Below are positions 1 through 5,339 of a stretch of 7,338 nt of DNA, piece by piece (position 1 is the stretch's first letter; the number at the start of each line of letters is the position of its first letter). The notes beneath the pieces are model-generated. The model was given only the letters and a program-made list of their open reading frames with translations. It searched no databases and was not told where the DNA came from. The DNA is from Chloroflexota bacterium (GTDB lineage Bacteria; Chloroflexota; Anaerolineae; J036; Brachytrichaceae), in NCBI GenBank assembly GCA_021813225.1, contig JAKALH010000135.1:1-7338 (forward strand). Direction: 5' to 3'. Made by a program: the position numbers and the translations under genes.

Positions 1-1
1 C

Positions 2-568
2 GCCACCGACATCTCCACCACTCAGGTGCTGTACAACGGCATCCGCGCCATATCGTCGACGACCTGGATGGCTTTCGAGCAGGCCGTCGTCTCTAAAGGG
101 TTGACGTTGACGGTGGCGGGCCAGCCGGCAACCTACCAGTGGTGCGCCACCACCGCACAGACCCTCAACCCTGACCCGTCCCTGAGCTACAGCGACGATA
201 ACGACGCTTCGGTGGTGTTTCTGGTGCGCCACGGCCGGTCGCGCTATCTGTTCACCGGCGACCTGCCGACGAGTGCGGAGACGGCCATGCTGGCGCGCGC
301 CGATTCAGGCTCGTGGCCGGTCGACGTGCTGAAGGTGGCGCATCACGGCAGCAAATACGCCACCAGCGCCGCCTTCCTCGCCACCGCCATGCCGAAGGTC
401 GCGGTGATTTCGGTCGGGCCGAATCCCTACGGCCATCCGACGGTGGAGACGCTGGACCGCCTCGCCGCCGCCGGCGCGCTGGTCTATCGCACCGACCTGT
501 CCGGTACGATCGTGCTGAGCGCCTCTATCACCTATTCGCATACCCTGTACCTGCCGGCCGTCCGCTGA
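2..568 (+). CDS. ComEC-like metallo-beta-lactamase-fold hydrolase, 3' part (5' end outside window)
   Basis: The frame is open from the window edge, so the 188 visible residues are only the C-terminal part. A GTG at 26 is probably an internal valine. Visible motifs fit the C-terminal half of the metallo-beta-lactamase fold of ComEC/Rec2-type proteins: DDNDASVVFLV, then FTGD (around visible residue 85), then VLKVAHHGSKYATS (around 110-123), then NPYGHP. The Asp of FTGD and the His residues of HHGS and GHP are usual in this group. The N-terminal HxHxDH metal motif would lie upstream and cannot be checked. The protein ends in YLPAVR; similar short YLP-type ends are recalled from exported Chloroflexota proteins, which would suit an extracellular or surface enzyme rather than the DNA-uptake channel itself. 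No membrane segments are visible. Its stop is followed at once by the end of a convergent ORF. The exact substrate is unknown. Confidence 0.8.
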   Translation, partial: ATDISTTQVLYNGIRAISSTTWMAFEQAVVSKGLTLTVAGQPATYQWCATTAQTLNPDPSLSYSDDNDASVVFLVRHGRSRYLFTGDLPTSAETAMLARADSGSWPVDVLKVAHHGSKYATSAAFLATAMPKVAVISVGPNPYGHPTVETLDRLAAAGALVYRTDLSGTIVLSASITYSHTLYLPAVR

Positions 569-853
569 TTACGCCACCTTACGCAGGTAGTCGCGGATCA
601 TCAGCGCGGCGGTGGCGCCTTCGCCGGCCGCCGAGGCGGCCTGATGGGTGGCCCCGGCGCGCACGTCGCCGGCCTCAAACACCTGCACATCGACTTCCAG
701 CCGCAGCGCGGGATTCTCCGGGAAGTAGTTCATGCCCTTGAATACGGCGCGCTGCTGCGTCAGCGGGCTGTGCGGGTCCAGCGCGAACTGGTGGTCTTTG
801 CGGCGCCGGAAGCTCTTCAGCGGTGTCAGCGGTCTCTCATCCTGTTCAGCCAT
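569..853 (-). pseudogene. Chimeric ORF: DUF1684-like N-terminus joined to flavoprotein (thioredoxin-reductase-like) C-terminus
   Basis: This 94-residue ORF has an intact ATG and TAA but looks like two unrelated fragments. Residues about 14-53 (FRRRKD, SPLTQQ, FKGMNYFPENPALRL) resemble the start of a DUF1684 protein, a family normally well over 100 residues long. Residues about 58-93 (VFEAGDVRAGATHQAASAAGEGATAA, written here in parts: VFEAGDVRAG, then HQAASAAGEGATAA, then IRDYL) match the last FAD-binding segment of thioredoxin-reductase-like flavoproteins, where AGDVR and the following Gly-rich helix contact FAD. The flavoprotein's NADPH domain, its CxxC and most of its FAD domain are missing, so no redox activity is expected. 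The join falls near 680-691. An in-frame deletion fusing two neighbouring genes is the simplest reading; an assembly error is the alternative. The ribosome binding site is poor (a G-run almost touching the ATG). Whether it is translated is unknown. Confidence 0.55.
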
Positions 854-880
854 GCCCCCGATGATACGCGATGGCGATGA

Positions 881-901
881 TGCACCCGCGGGTGCACCCG
901 C
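881..901. repeat. Overlapping palindromes built from TGCACCCGC
   Basis: TGCACCCG/CGGGTGCA at 881-896 is a perfect 16-bp palindrome. It overlaps a second perfect 14-bp palindrome at 888-901 (GCGGGTG/CACCCGC). The 9-mer TGCACCCGC is therefore repeated directly at 881 and 893. The site lies about 30-50 nt before the start of the minus-strand chimeric ORF, where an operator could sit. No promoter is recognisable beside it, so a regulatory role is only a guess. Confidence 0.35.
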
Positions 902-907
902 ATTCAG

Positions 908-941
908 ATAAAATAACCACCCCGCTGTGAACGGCGGGGTG
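908..941 (-). terminator. Rho-independent terminator of the secreted-protein gene
   Basis: On the minus strand, 24 nt beyond the stop codon at 965, an 8-bp GC-rich stem (CACCCCGC at 934-941 read on the minus strand, pairing with GCGGGGTG at 918-925) encloses an 8-nt loop. It is followed by the T-rich tail TTATTTTATC. The stem plus T tract is a standard intrinsic terminator and marks the end of the gene at 965-1558. Confidence 0.8.
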
Positions 942-964
942 ATTGCACGAGGCGTCGGGAGTGT

Positions 965-1558
965 TTAACGCGGCGGGTTGTACTGGTCGCATGCGTCGCC
1001 TTTGGCGGAGGGGTCGGCGACAAAGCCCATGTACAGCCACGGCGTGTTGACATCGTTCGTGATGGTGACCGCGATGCGCGGCGTGGTGGTCTTATAGCCC
1101 TTCGGCGCGACCGGCATCACGTAGTAGGTGCCGGGATTCACCGGCACGCCGAATGTGGCGTCGCTGCCCACCCAGCCGCACGTGAACCACACGCCGCCGC
1201 CGGTGACCTTATACCAGGCTTCGCCGAAGATCGGCTCGCCGGCTTCCCACTTGCCGTCCGCGTTTTTATCGATGAAGGCCGCGCCGCGCACCAGCCCGAG
1301 CGAATAACAATTCGGCCACCACTGTATCAATGTCGGCTGGCGGTAGCCCCATACCGGAATAACGCCACAGCATCCAGCGGCTGCCCCTGTCCCCAAGCCA
1401 ATTCCTGGCTGGCGGTAGCCTAAATCCGGAATAATAACAACGCAGCCCGGAGACGGCTGCTGCCCTGTCGTCGTTGCGGCGGCGGGCGAGTATGCCGTAA
1501 AAACAACGCTTAATGCCAACGTTCCAGCTATCGCAAACATGATCGACTTCGACTTCAT
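965..1558 (-). CDS. Secreted SdrD B-like/EF-hand-like protein with a 24-residue repeat
   Basis: This 197-residue protein starts with a Sec signal peptide: MKSK, a hydrophobic core at about 7-21, and a likely cleavage after the Ala-rich stretch near 26-28. The mature N-terminus has two copies of a motif, IIPDLGYRQP (42-51) and VIPVWGYRQP (66-75), exactly 24 residues apart. Residues about 90-180 look like one SdrD B-like/Cna-B-type beta domain (GAAFIDKNADGKWEAGE, then NPGTYYVMPVAPKGY, then TTTPRIAVTIT). It contains a loop, DKNADGKWEAGE, with Asp97, Asn99, Asp101, Gly102 and Glu108 placed as in a calcium-binding EF-hand. Six scattered cysteines could form disulfides outside the cell. No anchor or transmembrane C-terminus is seen, so it is probably released. 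The start is supported by AAGGGGG five bases before the ATG and by a strong promoter upstream. It is divergent from the zinc module. Function is unknown; a structural or adhesive role is an inference from domain type. Confidence 0.8.
   Translation of the reverse strand: MKSKSIMFAIAGTLALSVVFTAYSPAAATTTGQQPSPGCVVIIPDLGYRQPGIGLGTGAAAGCCGVIPVWGYRQPTLIQWWPNCYSLGLVRGAAFIDKNADGKWEAGEPIFGEAWYKVTGGGVWFTCGWVGSDATFGVPVNPGTYYVMPVAPKGYKTTTPRIAVTITNDVNTPWLYMGFVADPSAKGDACDQYNPPR
1335..1434 (-). repeat. Two 28-bp direct repeats, 72-bp period, inside the secreted-protein gene
   Basis: Copies at 1335-1362 and 1407-1434 share GGCTGGCGGTAGCC and CGGAATAA, differing only in the six central bases. The 72-bp period equals 24 codons and encodes the two IP-x2-GYRQP motifs. 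This suggests recent duplication of a protein segment. Confidence 0.75.
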
Positions 1559-1613
1559 AAAGCCCCCTTGCAGGCCACGCTATAGGATAGAGGTCACACG
1601 TGGCGGTGCGCAA

Positions 1614-1642
1614 AATATACTGCTGCCGGTGCGGCATGTCAA
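1614..1642 (-). promoter_or_regulatory. Sigma-70-type promoter of the secreted-protein gene
   Basis: Read on the minus strand, a perfect -35 TTGACA (1637-1642) is followed by a 17-nt spacer and TATATT (1614-1619), one of the best housekeeping promoter matches in the window. It drives the gene starting at 1558. It lies back to back with the zinc-module promoter about 70 bp away. Confidence 0.75.
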
Positions 1643-1713
1643 TTGCCACACCCGCGTAATTCTGCTACGCAGGTGACCGTGTCCACCCCGACCGCGGCAC
1701 TGGCCTGCCCCAC

Positions 1714-1741
1714 TTGACAGCGTCGCAATTGATACTAGAAT
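1714..1741 (+). promoter_or_regulatory. Promoter of the zinc regulator/ATPase operon
   Basis: A perfect TTGACA (1714-1719) is followed, after 16 nt, by TAGAAT (1736-1741), a 5/6 match to the -10 consensus. Transcription would begin near 1748, leaving a very short leader. The -10 element is overlapped by the operator that follows, which predicts repression by blocking RNA polymerase. Confidence 0.65.
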
Positions 1742-1765
1742 ATATGAACAAGTGTGCATATATTC
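1738..1765 (+). promoter_or_regulatory. SmtB/CzrA-type 12-2-12 operator
   Basis: Perfect 9-bp arms, GAATATATG (1738-1746) and CATATATTC (1757-1765), frame a core that continues the symmetry at three of five positions. The whole reads as an imperfect 12-2-12 repeat with TGAACA in the left half. This agrees with the operator form known for zinc-sensing ArsR/SmtB proteins. It overlaps the -10 box and ends on the base before the ATG at 1766, so the regulator is expected to control itself and the ATPase. Confidence 0.75.
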
Positions 1766-2095
1766 ATGTTACCTGATGTGAAAACCGAACAAGCGCAGAA
1801 AGAACTGGAAATTGACGGGCGTGCGGCCGAACGCCTGGCGGAATTGTTTCAGGCGTTGAGCGACCCCAGCCGCGTGCGCATCATCGCCGCACTGTTGCGC
1901 GAGGAGATGAACGTCAGCGAACTCGCCGGCAGCGTGGGCATGAGCGGCTCTGCGGTCTCGCACCAGTTGCGCCTGCTGCGCCAGATACATCTTGTCCGCA
2001 CCACCCGGCGCGGGCGCGAAATCTACTACACGCTGGACGACGACCACGTCGTCGAAATCTTCACCAGAGGATTGGATCACGTCAAGCATGGCTGA
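1766..2095 (+). CDS. ArsR/SmtB-family zinc-type repressor (alpha-5 site)
   Basis: A 109-residue winged-helix repressor of usual family length. ATG 1766 is preferred; a GTG at 1754 would add four residues but lies inside the operator. The recognition region is SELAGSVGMSGSAVSHQLRLL (about 51-71, quoted by ends: SELAGS to LRLL), followed by the wing TTRRGREIYY. Near the C-terminus, Asp92, His94, His105 and His108 reproduce the DxH-x10-HxxH spacing of the alpha-5 zinc site of CzrA and SmtB, which binds Zn or Co at the dimer interface and releases DNA. There is no cysteine anywhere, so the thiol alpha-3 site of CadC/ArsR types is absent. The stop overlaps the start of the ATPase gene (ATGGCTGA), so the two are co-transcribed and probably translationally coupled. 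No clear Shine-Dalgarno precedes it. Zinc sensing is inferred from the site geometry plus the neighbour. Confidence 0.9.
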   Translation: MLPDVKTEQAQKELEIDGRAAERLAELFQALSDPSRVRIIAALLREEMNVSELAGSVGMSGSAVSHQLRLLRQIHLVRTTRRGREIYYTLDDDHVVEIFTRGLDHVKHG

Positions 2096-4373
2096 GGAAA
2101 CACAGACCTTTCAGATCACCGGTATGGATTGCGCCGATTGCGCGCGCGCCATCGAGCGCGGCGTCGCCCGCATGGACGGCGTGCAGAGCTGCAGCCTGAA
2201 TTACACCGCCGCAAAGCTGCAGGTGCAGGGCGACGCGGCGCGCGAGGCTATCGTGGCGCGCGTGCGCGAATTGGGCTACGACGTCGGCGGCGGCGCAGCG
2301 CCGGCAGCGGCTGTCGAAACGCCGCCCGCCACCGGCGGACCGTTCGGGTTTATCCGCTTCCTGCTGGCGCGCCGCAATACGGCGCTGGCGCTGGCCGGGG
2401 CGCTGCTCATCCTGCCGGGCCTGCTGTTCGACGAGTTGCGGCTGTGGCCGGGCGCGCCGGCGTGGCTGGTCATCTCCACCTCGCTGGCGGCGTTGGCGGC
2501 AGCCGGTTATCCGGTCGCGCGCAGCGCCTGGCGGGCGCTGCGCGTCAACCGCGAAGTCAGCATCAACGCATTGATGACCGTAGCGGCCATCGGCGCCGTG
2601 CTGATCGGCGCGACGACCGAGGCCGGCCTGGTGATGGTGCTGTTTGCCGTCGGCGAGGCGCTGGAGGGCTACACCATGGAACACAGCCGCGACGCCATCC
2701 GCAGCCTGATGCAGGTCGCCCCGCGCGAGGCGACCATGCTGCAGCCGTGCCTGGATTGCCGCGAGCACCTGGGCAAGGATGGCTATACCGGCGGGCCATG
2801 CCCGTTCTGCGCGCCTGAGGAACACCGCGTCAATGTCGACACATTGCGCCCCGGCGACGCCATCGTCGTCAAGCCCGGCGAGCGCATCGCCATGGACGGG
2901 CGCGTGACCGTCGGCGTCTCATCGGTCAATCAGGCGCCGGTGACGGGCGAGAGCACGCCGGTCGCCAAACAGGCCGGCGATACGGTATACGCCGGCAGCA
3001 TCAACGGCGAAGGCGTGCTGGAAGTGACCGTGCTGAGCCTGGCGGCGGATAACACCGTCAGCCGCATCATCCGCATGGTGGAAGAAGCGCAGGAGAAGCG
3101 CGCCCCGGCGCAGCGCTTCGTGGACCAGTTCGCGCGCTATTACACGCCGGCGGTGGTGGTCATCGCCGCGCTGGTGGCGGTCGTGCCGCCGCTGGTGCTG
3201 GGCGCGCCGTTCCTGAATCCCGCGCCGGGCGAACAGGGCTGGCTGTACCGCGCTCTGGAACTGCTGGTGGTGGCCTGCCCGTGCGCGCTGGTCATTAGCA
3301 CGCCGGTCAGCATCGTCAGCGCCATCAGCAACGCCGCGCGCCGCGGCGTGCTCATCAAAGGCGGCGCCTATCTGGAGGCGCTGGGTCGCGTCAAGGCTAT
3401 CGCCTTCGATAAGACCGGCACGTTGACCGAGGGCAGGCCGAACGTGGTTCGCCTGCGCGCGGTGGACTGCCTGTCGTGCGAGCGCCCCGACGACGCCTGC
3501 ACCAATTGCGGCGACCTGCTGGCGCTGGCGACGGCCATTGAGCGGCGCAGCGAACACCCGCTGGCGCGCGCGGTGGTCGACACCGCCGAGCGCAACGGCG
3601 TGAGCGATAAATACCCCGCCGCGGACGGCGTGAAGGCGCTGGCCGGTCGGGGTGTGAGCGGCAGCGTGAATGGACATGCCGTATCCATCGGCAGCCATGC
3701 CTGGTTCGACTCCACGGTGCCGCACGATGAGACATACTGCAAGGAGATCGACGGCACCTCGGCGCAGGGCCAGACGCCCCTGCTGGTCAGCGTGGACCGG
3801 CAGTACCGCGGCTACATTACCGTCGCCGATACCGTGCGCGAAACCAGCCGCGATGCGGTGGCGGCGCTGAAAGAGGCAGGCGTGCAGACGCTGGTGATGC
3901 TGACCGGCGATAACGCCGCCGCGGCGCGCAACATCGGCGGGCAGGTGGGCGTGACCGACGTGCAGGCCAACCTGCTGCCGGCGCAGAAAGTGGATGCCGT
4001 GCGCGACCTGTTGAAGCAGTACGGGACGGTGGCGATGGTCGGCGACGGCATCAACGACGCGCCGGCGCTGGCGACGGCCAGCGTGGGCATCGCCATGGGC
4101 GCGGGCGGCACGGCGCAGGCCATGGAAACCGCCGACGTCGTATTGATGGCCGACGACCTAGCGCGCCTGCCATTCGCCATCCGACTCAGCCGCGCCGCGC
4201 TGGCCGCCATCAAGACCAACATCGCGCTCAGCATCGGCGTCAAGCTGGTGTTCCTGGCTATCGTCCTGCTGGGGCTGGGGACGCTGTGGATGGCGGTGCT
4301 GGCCGATGTGGGCGTCTCGCTGGTCGTGACACTGAACGGCATGCGGCTGCTGGGATATCAGGATCGAACATAA
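2088..4373 (+). CDS. P1B-type Zn2+/Cd2+/Pb2+-exporting ATPase (ZntA/CadA type)
   Basis: A 761-residue inner-membrane pump that uses ATP to expel divalent metal. ATG 2088 is chosen because the metal-binding domain begins just after it and it overlaps the regulator stop; the frame is open further upstream only as a shadow of the regulator. Order of parts: one HMA domain with GMDCADC (Cys15, Cys18); TM1-4 about 98-195; actuator TGES (286-289); TM5-6 with CPC (397-399); phosphorylation site DKTGT (Asp441); SEHP (488-491); TGDN (606-609); GDGINDAP (652-659); TM7-8. Lys719 and Asp740 (ADVGVSLVVTLN) with the CPC form the P1B-2 signature for Zn/Cd/Pb rather than Cu. Two added cysteine sets are seen: CLDC...CPFC (221, 224, 238, 241) in the actuator region and CLSC...CTNC (461, 464, 471, 474) just after the phosphorylation site. 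All catalytic residues are present. It is regulated with the gene before it. Confidence 0.95.
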   Translation: MAEETQTFQITGMDCADCARAIERGVARMDGVQSCSLNYTAAKLQVQGDAAREAIVARVRELGYDVGGGAAPAAAVETPPATGGPFGFIRFLLARRNTALALAGALLILPGLLFDELRLWPGAPAWLVISTSLAALAAAGYPVARSAWRALRVNREVSINALMTVAAIGAVLIGATTEAGLVMVLFAVGEALEGYTMEHSRDAIRSLMQVAPREATMLQPCLDCREHLGKDGYTGGPCPFCAPEEHRVNVDTLRPGDAIVVKPGERIAMDGRVTVGVSSVNQAPVTGESTPVAKQAGDTVYAGSINGEGVLEVTVLSLAADNTVSRIIRMVEEAQEKRAPAQRFVDQFARYYTPAVVVIAALVAVVPPLVLGAPFLNPAPGEQGWLYRALELLVVACPCALVISTPVSIVSAISNAARRGVLIKGGAYLEALGRVKAIAFDKTGTLTEGRPNVVRLRAVDCLSCERPDDACTNCGDLLALATAIERRSEHPLARAVVDTAERNGVSDKYPAADGVKALAGRGVSGSVNGHAVSIGSHAWFDSTVPHDETYCKEIDGTSAQGQTPLLVSVDRQYRGYITVADTVRETSRDAVAALKEAGVQTLVMLTGDNAAAARNIGGQVGVTDVQANLLPAQKVDAVRDLLKQYGTVAMVGDGINDAPALATASVGIAMGAGGTAQAMETADVVLMADDLARLPFAIRLSRAALAAIKTNIALSIGVKLVFLAIVLLGLGTLWMAVLADVGVSLVVTLNGMRLLGYQDRT

Positions 4374-4528
4374 TTTTAATATCTCGGCGTCAAATTGGCT
4401 TTACACAAGATAAGCGAATATCACAATAGTTGGCTTTCGTCGTGGCGTTATTGTTAGGATGCAGTTTAATTTGAACTTGCTTAGATGTTGCTGAATAGAG
4501 CGGGTTCGATGAAATCGGCAGCATAACC
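4374..4528. other. AT-rich intergenic spacer
   Basis: This gap is clearly richer in A and T than the genes on both sides. It holds no ORF of note and no convincing terminator for the ATPase gene. The 8-mer TTGGCTTT occurs twice, at 4395 and 4430. TTGAAC at 4471 could be a -35 for the next gene, but no good -10 follows at the right distance. Confidence 0.4.
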
Positions 4529-4801
4529 ATGAATGGAAAGCCCGAATATTGCACTCAGGAGCACATCGACTACCTGGCCGGCATGATGGACACCATCGGC
4601 CATATGCGGCCGCGCTGGAACGAATACCTGATGCAGCGCTTCCCCGACCTGACGCCGGCGCAGGCCGACGAAATCGTGTACTACTGCCTGTGCACGTATG
4701 TGGAGACGCACACCGCGGCCCCTTATGCCGGCGACATCTCCGACAGCGGCGATCCTGAAGTCACCGCGCACGCCATGCTGCTGAAGTTGCTCCTCGAATA
4801 G
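4529..4801 (+). CDS. Small protein of unknown function, 90 residues
   Basis: I do not recognise this family. The protein is acidic, cytoplasmic in appearance (no signal peptide or membrane segment) and probably mostly helical: regions 10-38, 43-62 and 77-90 have helical character. It has cysteines at 8, 53 and 55 (YYCLCTYVETH) and histidines at 12, 25, 61 and 81, which could bind a metal, though that is only a suggestion from its place between a zinc pump and an arsenic operon. GC-rich codon use like the neighbours supports it as real. The ATG has a weak ribosome binding site. The downstream gene has its own promoter, so it is probably transcribed separately or by read-through from the ATPase operon. 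Confidence 0.65.
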   Translation: MNGKPEYCTQEHIDYLAGMMDTIGHMRPRWNEYLMQRFPDLTPAQADEIVYYCLCTYVETHTAAPYAGDISDSGDPEVTAHAMLLKLLLE

Positions 4802-4853
4802 GCACCTCGGTTATATATTTTCTCGCCCGTCCCCGTCCAGTCAGTTACACCCC

Positions 4854-4882
4854 TTGACAAATCCACCTCATCTGCGTAATAT
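4854..4882 (+). promoter_or_regulatory. Promoter of the arsenic regulator arsR
   Basis: TTGACA (4854-4859) with a 17-nt spacer precedes TAATAT (4877-4882), a 4/6 match to the -10 consensus. The start of transcription would fall near 4889, only a few bases before the ATG at 4897. The operator overlaps the -10 element. Confidence 0.65.
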
Positions 4883-4898
4883 CAACGCACGTTGATAT
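4879..4898 (+). promoter_or_regulatory. ArsR operator, ATCAA-N6-TTGAT (copy 1)
   Basis: A perfect palindrome of 9-bp arms, ATATCAACG and CGTTGATAT, about a 2-bp centre. It contains ATCAA-N6-TTGAT at 4881-4896, the element known for several arsenic-responsive ArsR proteins. It covers part of the -10 box and reaches into the ATG of the arsR gene, so autorepression is expected. Confidence 0.85.
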
Positions 4899-5271
4899 GA
4901 TTGCGATGCCGATTGAACTGGTGGAACGCGCGCCGGCCCTCGCCGATGCGCAGGCCGTCCTGCCGCTGCTCAAACTGATGAGCGAGCCGAACCGCCTGCG
5001 CCTGTTTGCTCTACTGGCGGGCGGCGAACGCTGCGTGTGCGAAATTGAAGCCGACATGCGGCTGCCGCAGAACCTGGTGTCGCATCACCTGGGCATGCTG
5101 CGCGATGCCGGGTTCATCCGCGCGCGCCGCGCCGGGCGCTGGGTGTATTACTCGGTGAACCGCGAGGCGCTGGCCGGCATCTATCCGGTCATCTGCCGGC
5201 TGTTCAACCCGGATTGCGTGAGCGACGCCAGCACAGCGGGTTCCGCCTGCAACGTTTGCGCAACCAAATAG
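4897..5271 (+). CDS. arsR: ArsR-family arsenic-responsive repressor
   Basis: A 124-residue winged-helix repressor. In the region before the recognition helix it has ERCVCEI (Cys46, Cys48), corresponding to the ELCVCDL motif whose cysteines bind As(III) in the ArsR family. The recognition helix region is LPQNLVSHHLGMLRDAGF (about 57-73) and the wing is RRAGRWVYYSV. The C-terminal tail adds Cys100, Cys107, Cys118 and Cys121 (FNPDC, ACNVC), giving other possible thiol ligands, as seen in some ArsR types with shifted metal sites. ATG 4897 is the first start, with only a few bases of leader after the predicted transcription start; ATG 4906 is the alternative. A terminator follows directly, so it may be made as a single-gene transcript. 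Its matching operator also occurs before arsM. Confidence 0.93.
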   Translation: MIAMPIELVERAPALADAQAVLPLLKLMSEPNRLRLFALLAGGERCVCEIEADMRLPQNLVSHHLGMLRDAGFIRARRAGRWVYYSVNREALAGIYPVICRLFNPDCVSDASTAGSACNVCATK

Positions 5272-5278
5272 GATTCCG

Positions 5279-5307
5279 ATGCGCCGCCCGAAGGCGCATT
5301 ATTTTTT
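5279..5307 (+). terminator. Rho-independent terminator between arsR and arsM
   Basis: Stem ATGCGCC (5279-5285) pairs with GGCGCAT (5293-5299) around a 7-nt loop, and a run of six T residues (5302-5307) follows within two bases. It starts 8 nt after the arsR stop and should end or attenuate the arsR transcript before arsM. Confidence 0.85.
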
Positions 5308-5317
5308 ATGCCGATAT

Positions 5318-5333
5318 ATCAATAAGGATTGAT
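5318..5333 (+). promoter_or_regulatory. ArsR operator, ATCAA-N6-TTGAT (copy 2, at arsM)
   Basis: The exact element ATCAA-TAAGGA-TTGAT stands 6 bases before the arsM ATG at 5340. Its spacer holds the AAGGA (5324-5328) that is the only candidate ribosome binding site for arsM. TATATC at 5315 is a possible -10 but lacks a recognisable -35. The match to copy 1 predicts that the same ArsR controls arsM and arsC. Confidence 0.75.
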
Positions 5334-5339
5334 GCATAA

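Noticed and set aside
1992..2087. Longer N-terminus for the ATPase from an ATG at 1992
   Set aside because: The extra 32 residues are Ser/Thr/Pro-rich shadow sequence of the regulator gene. The ATG at 2088 directly precedes the HMA domain and overlaps the regulator stop.
2082..2825. Long minus-strand reading frames opposite the ATPase, arsM and arsC genes
   Set aside because: They have Arg/Ala/His-rich composition typical of antisense frames in GC-rich genes, no recognisable motifs, and lie opposite genes with full catalytic signatures.
4445..4465. GTTAGG near 4454 as part of an integron attC site
   Set aside because: There is no paired core site or stem with the expected imperfect symmetry, and no integrase or cassette layout is nearby.
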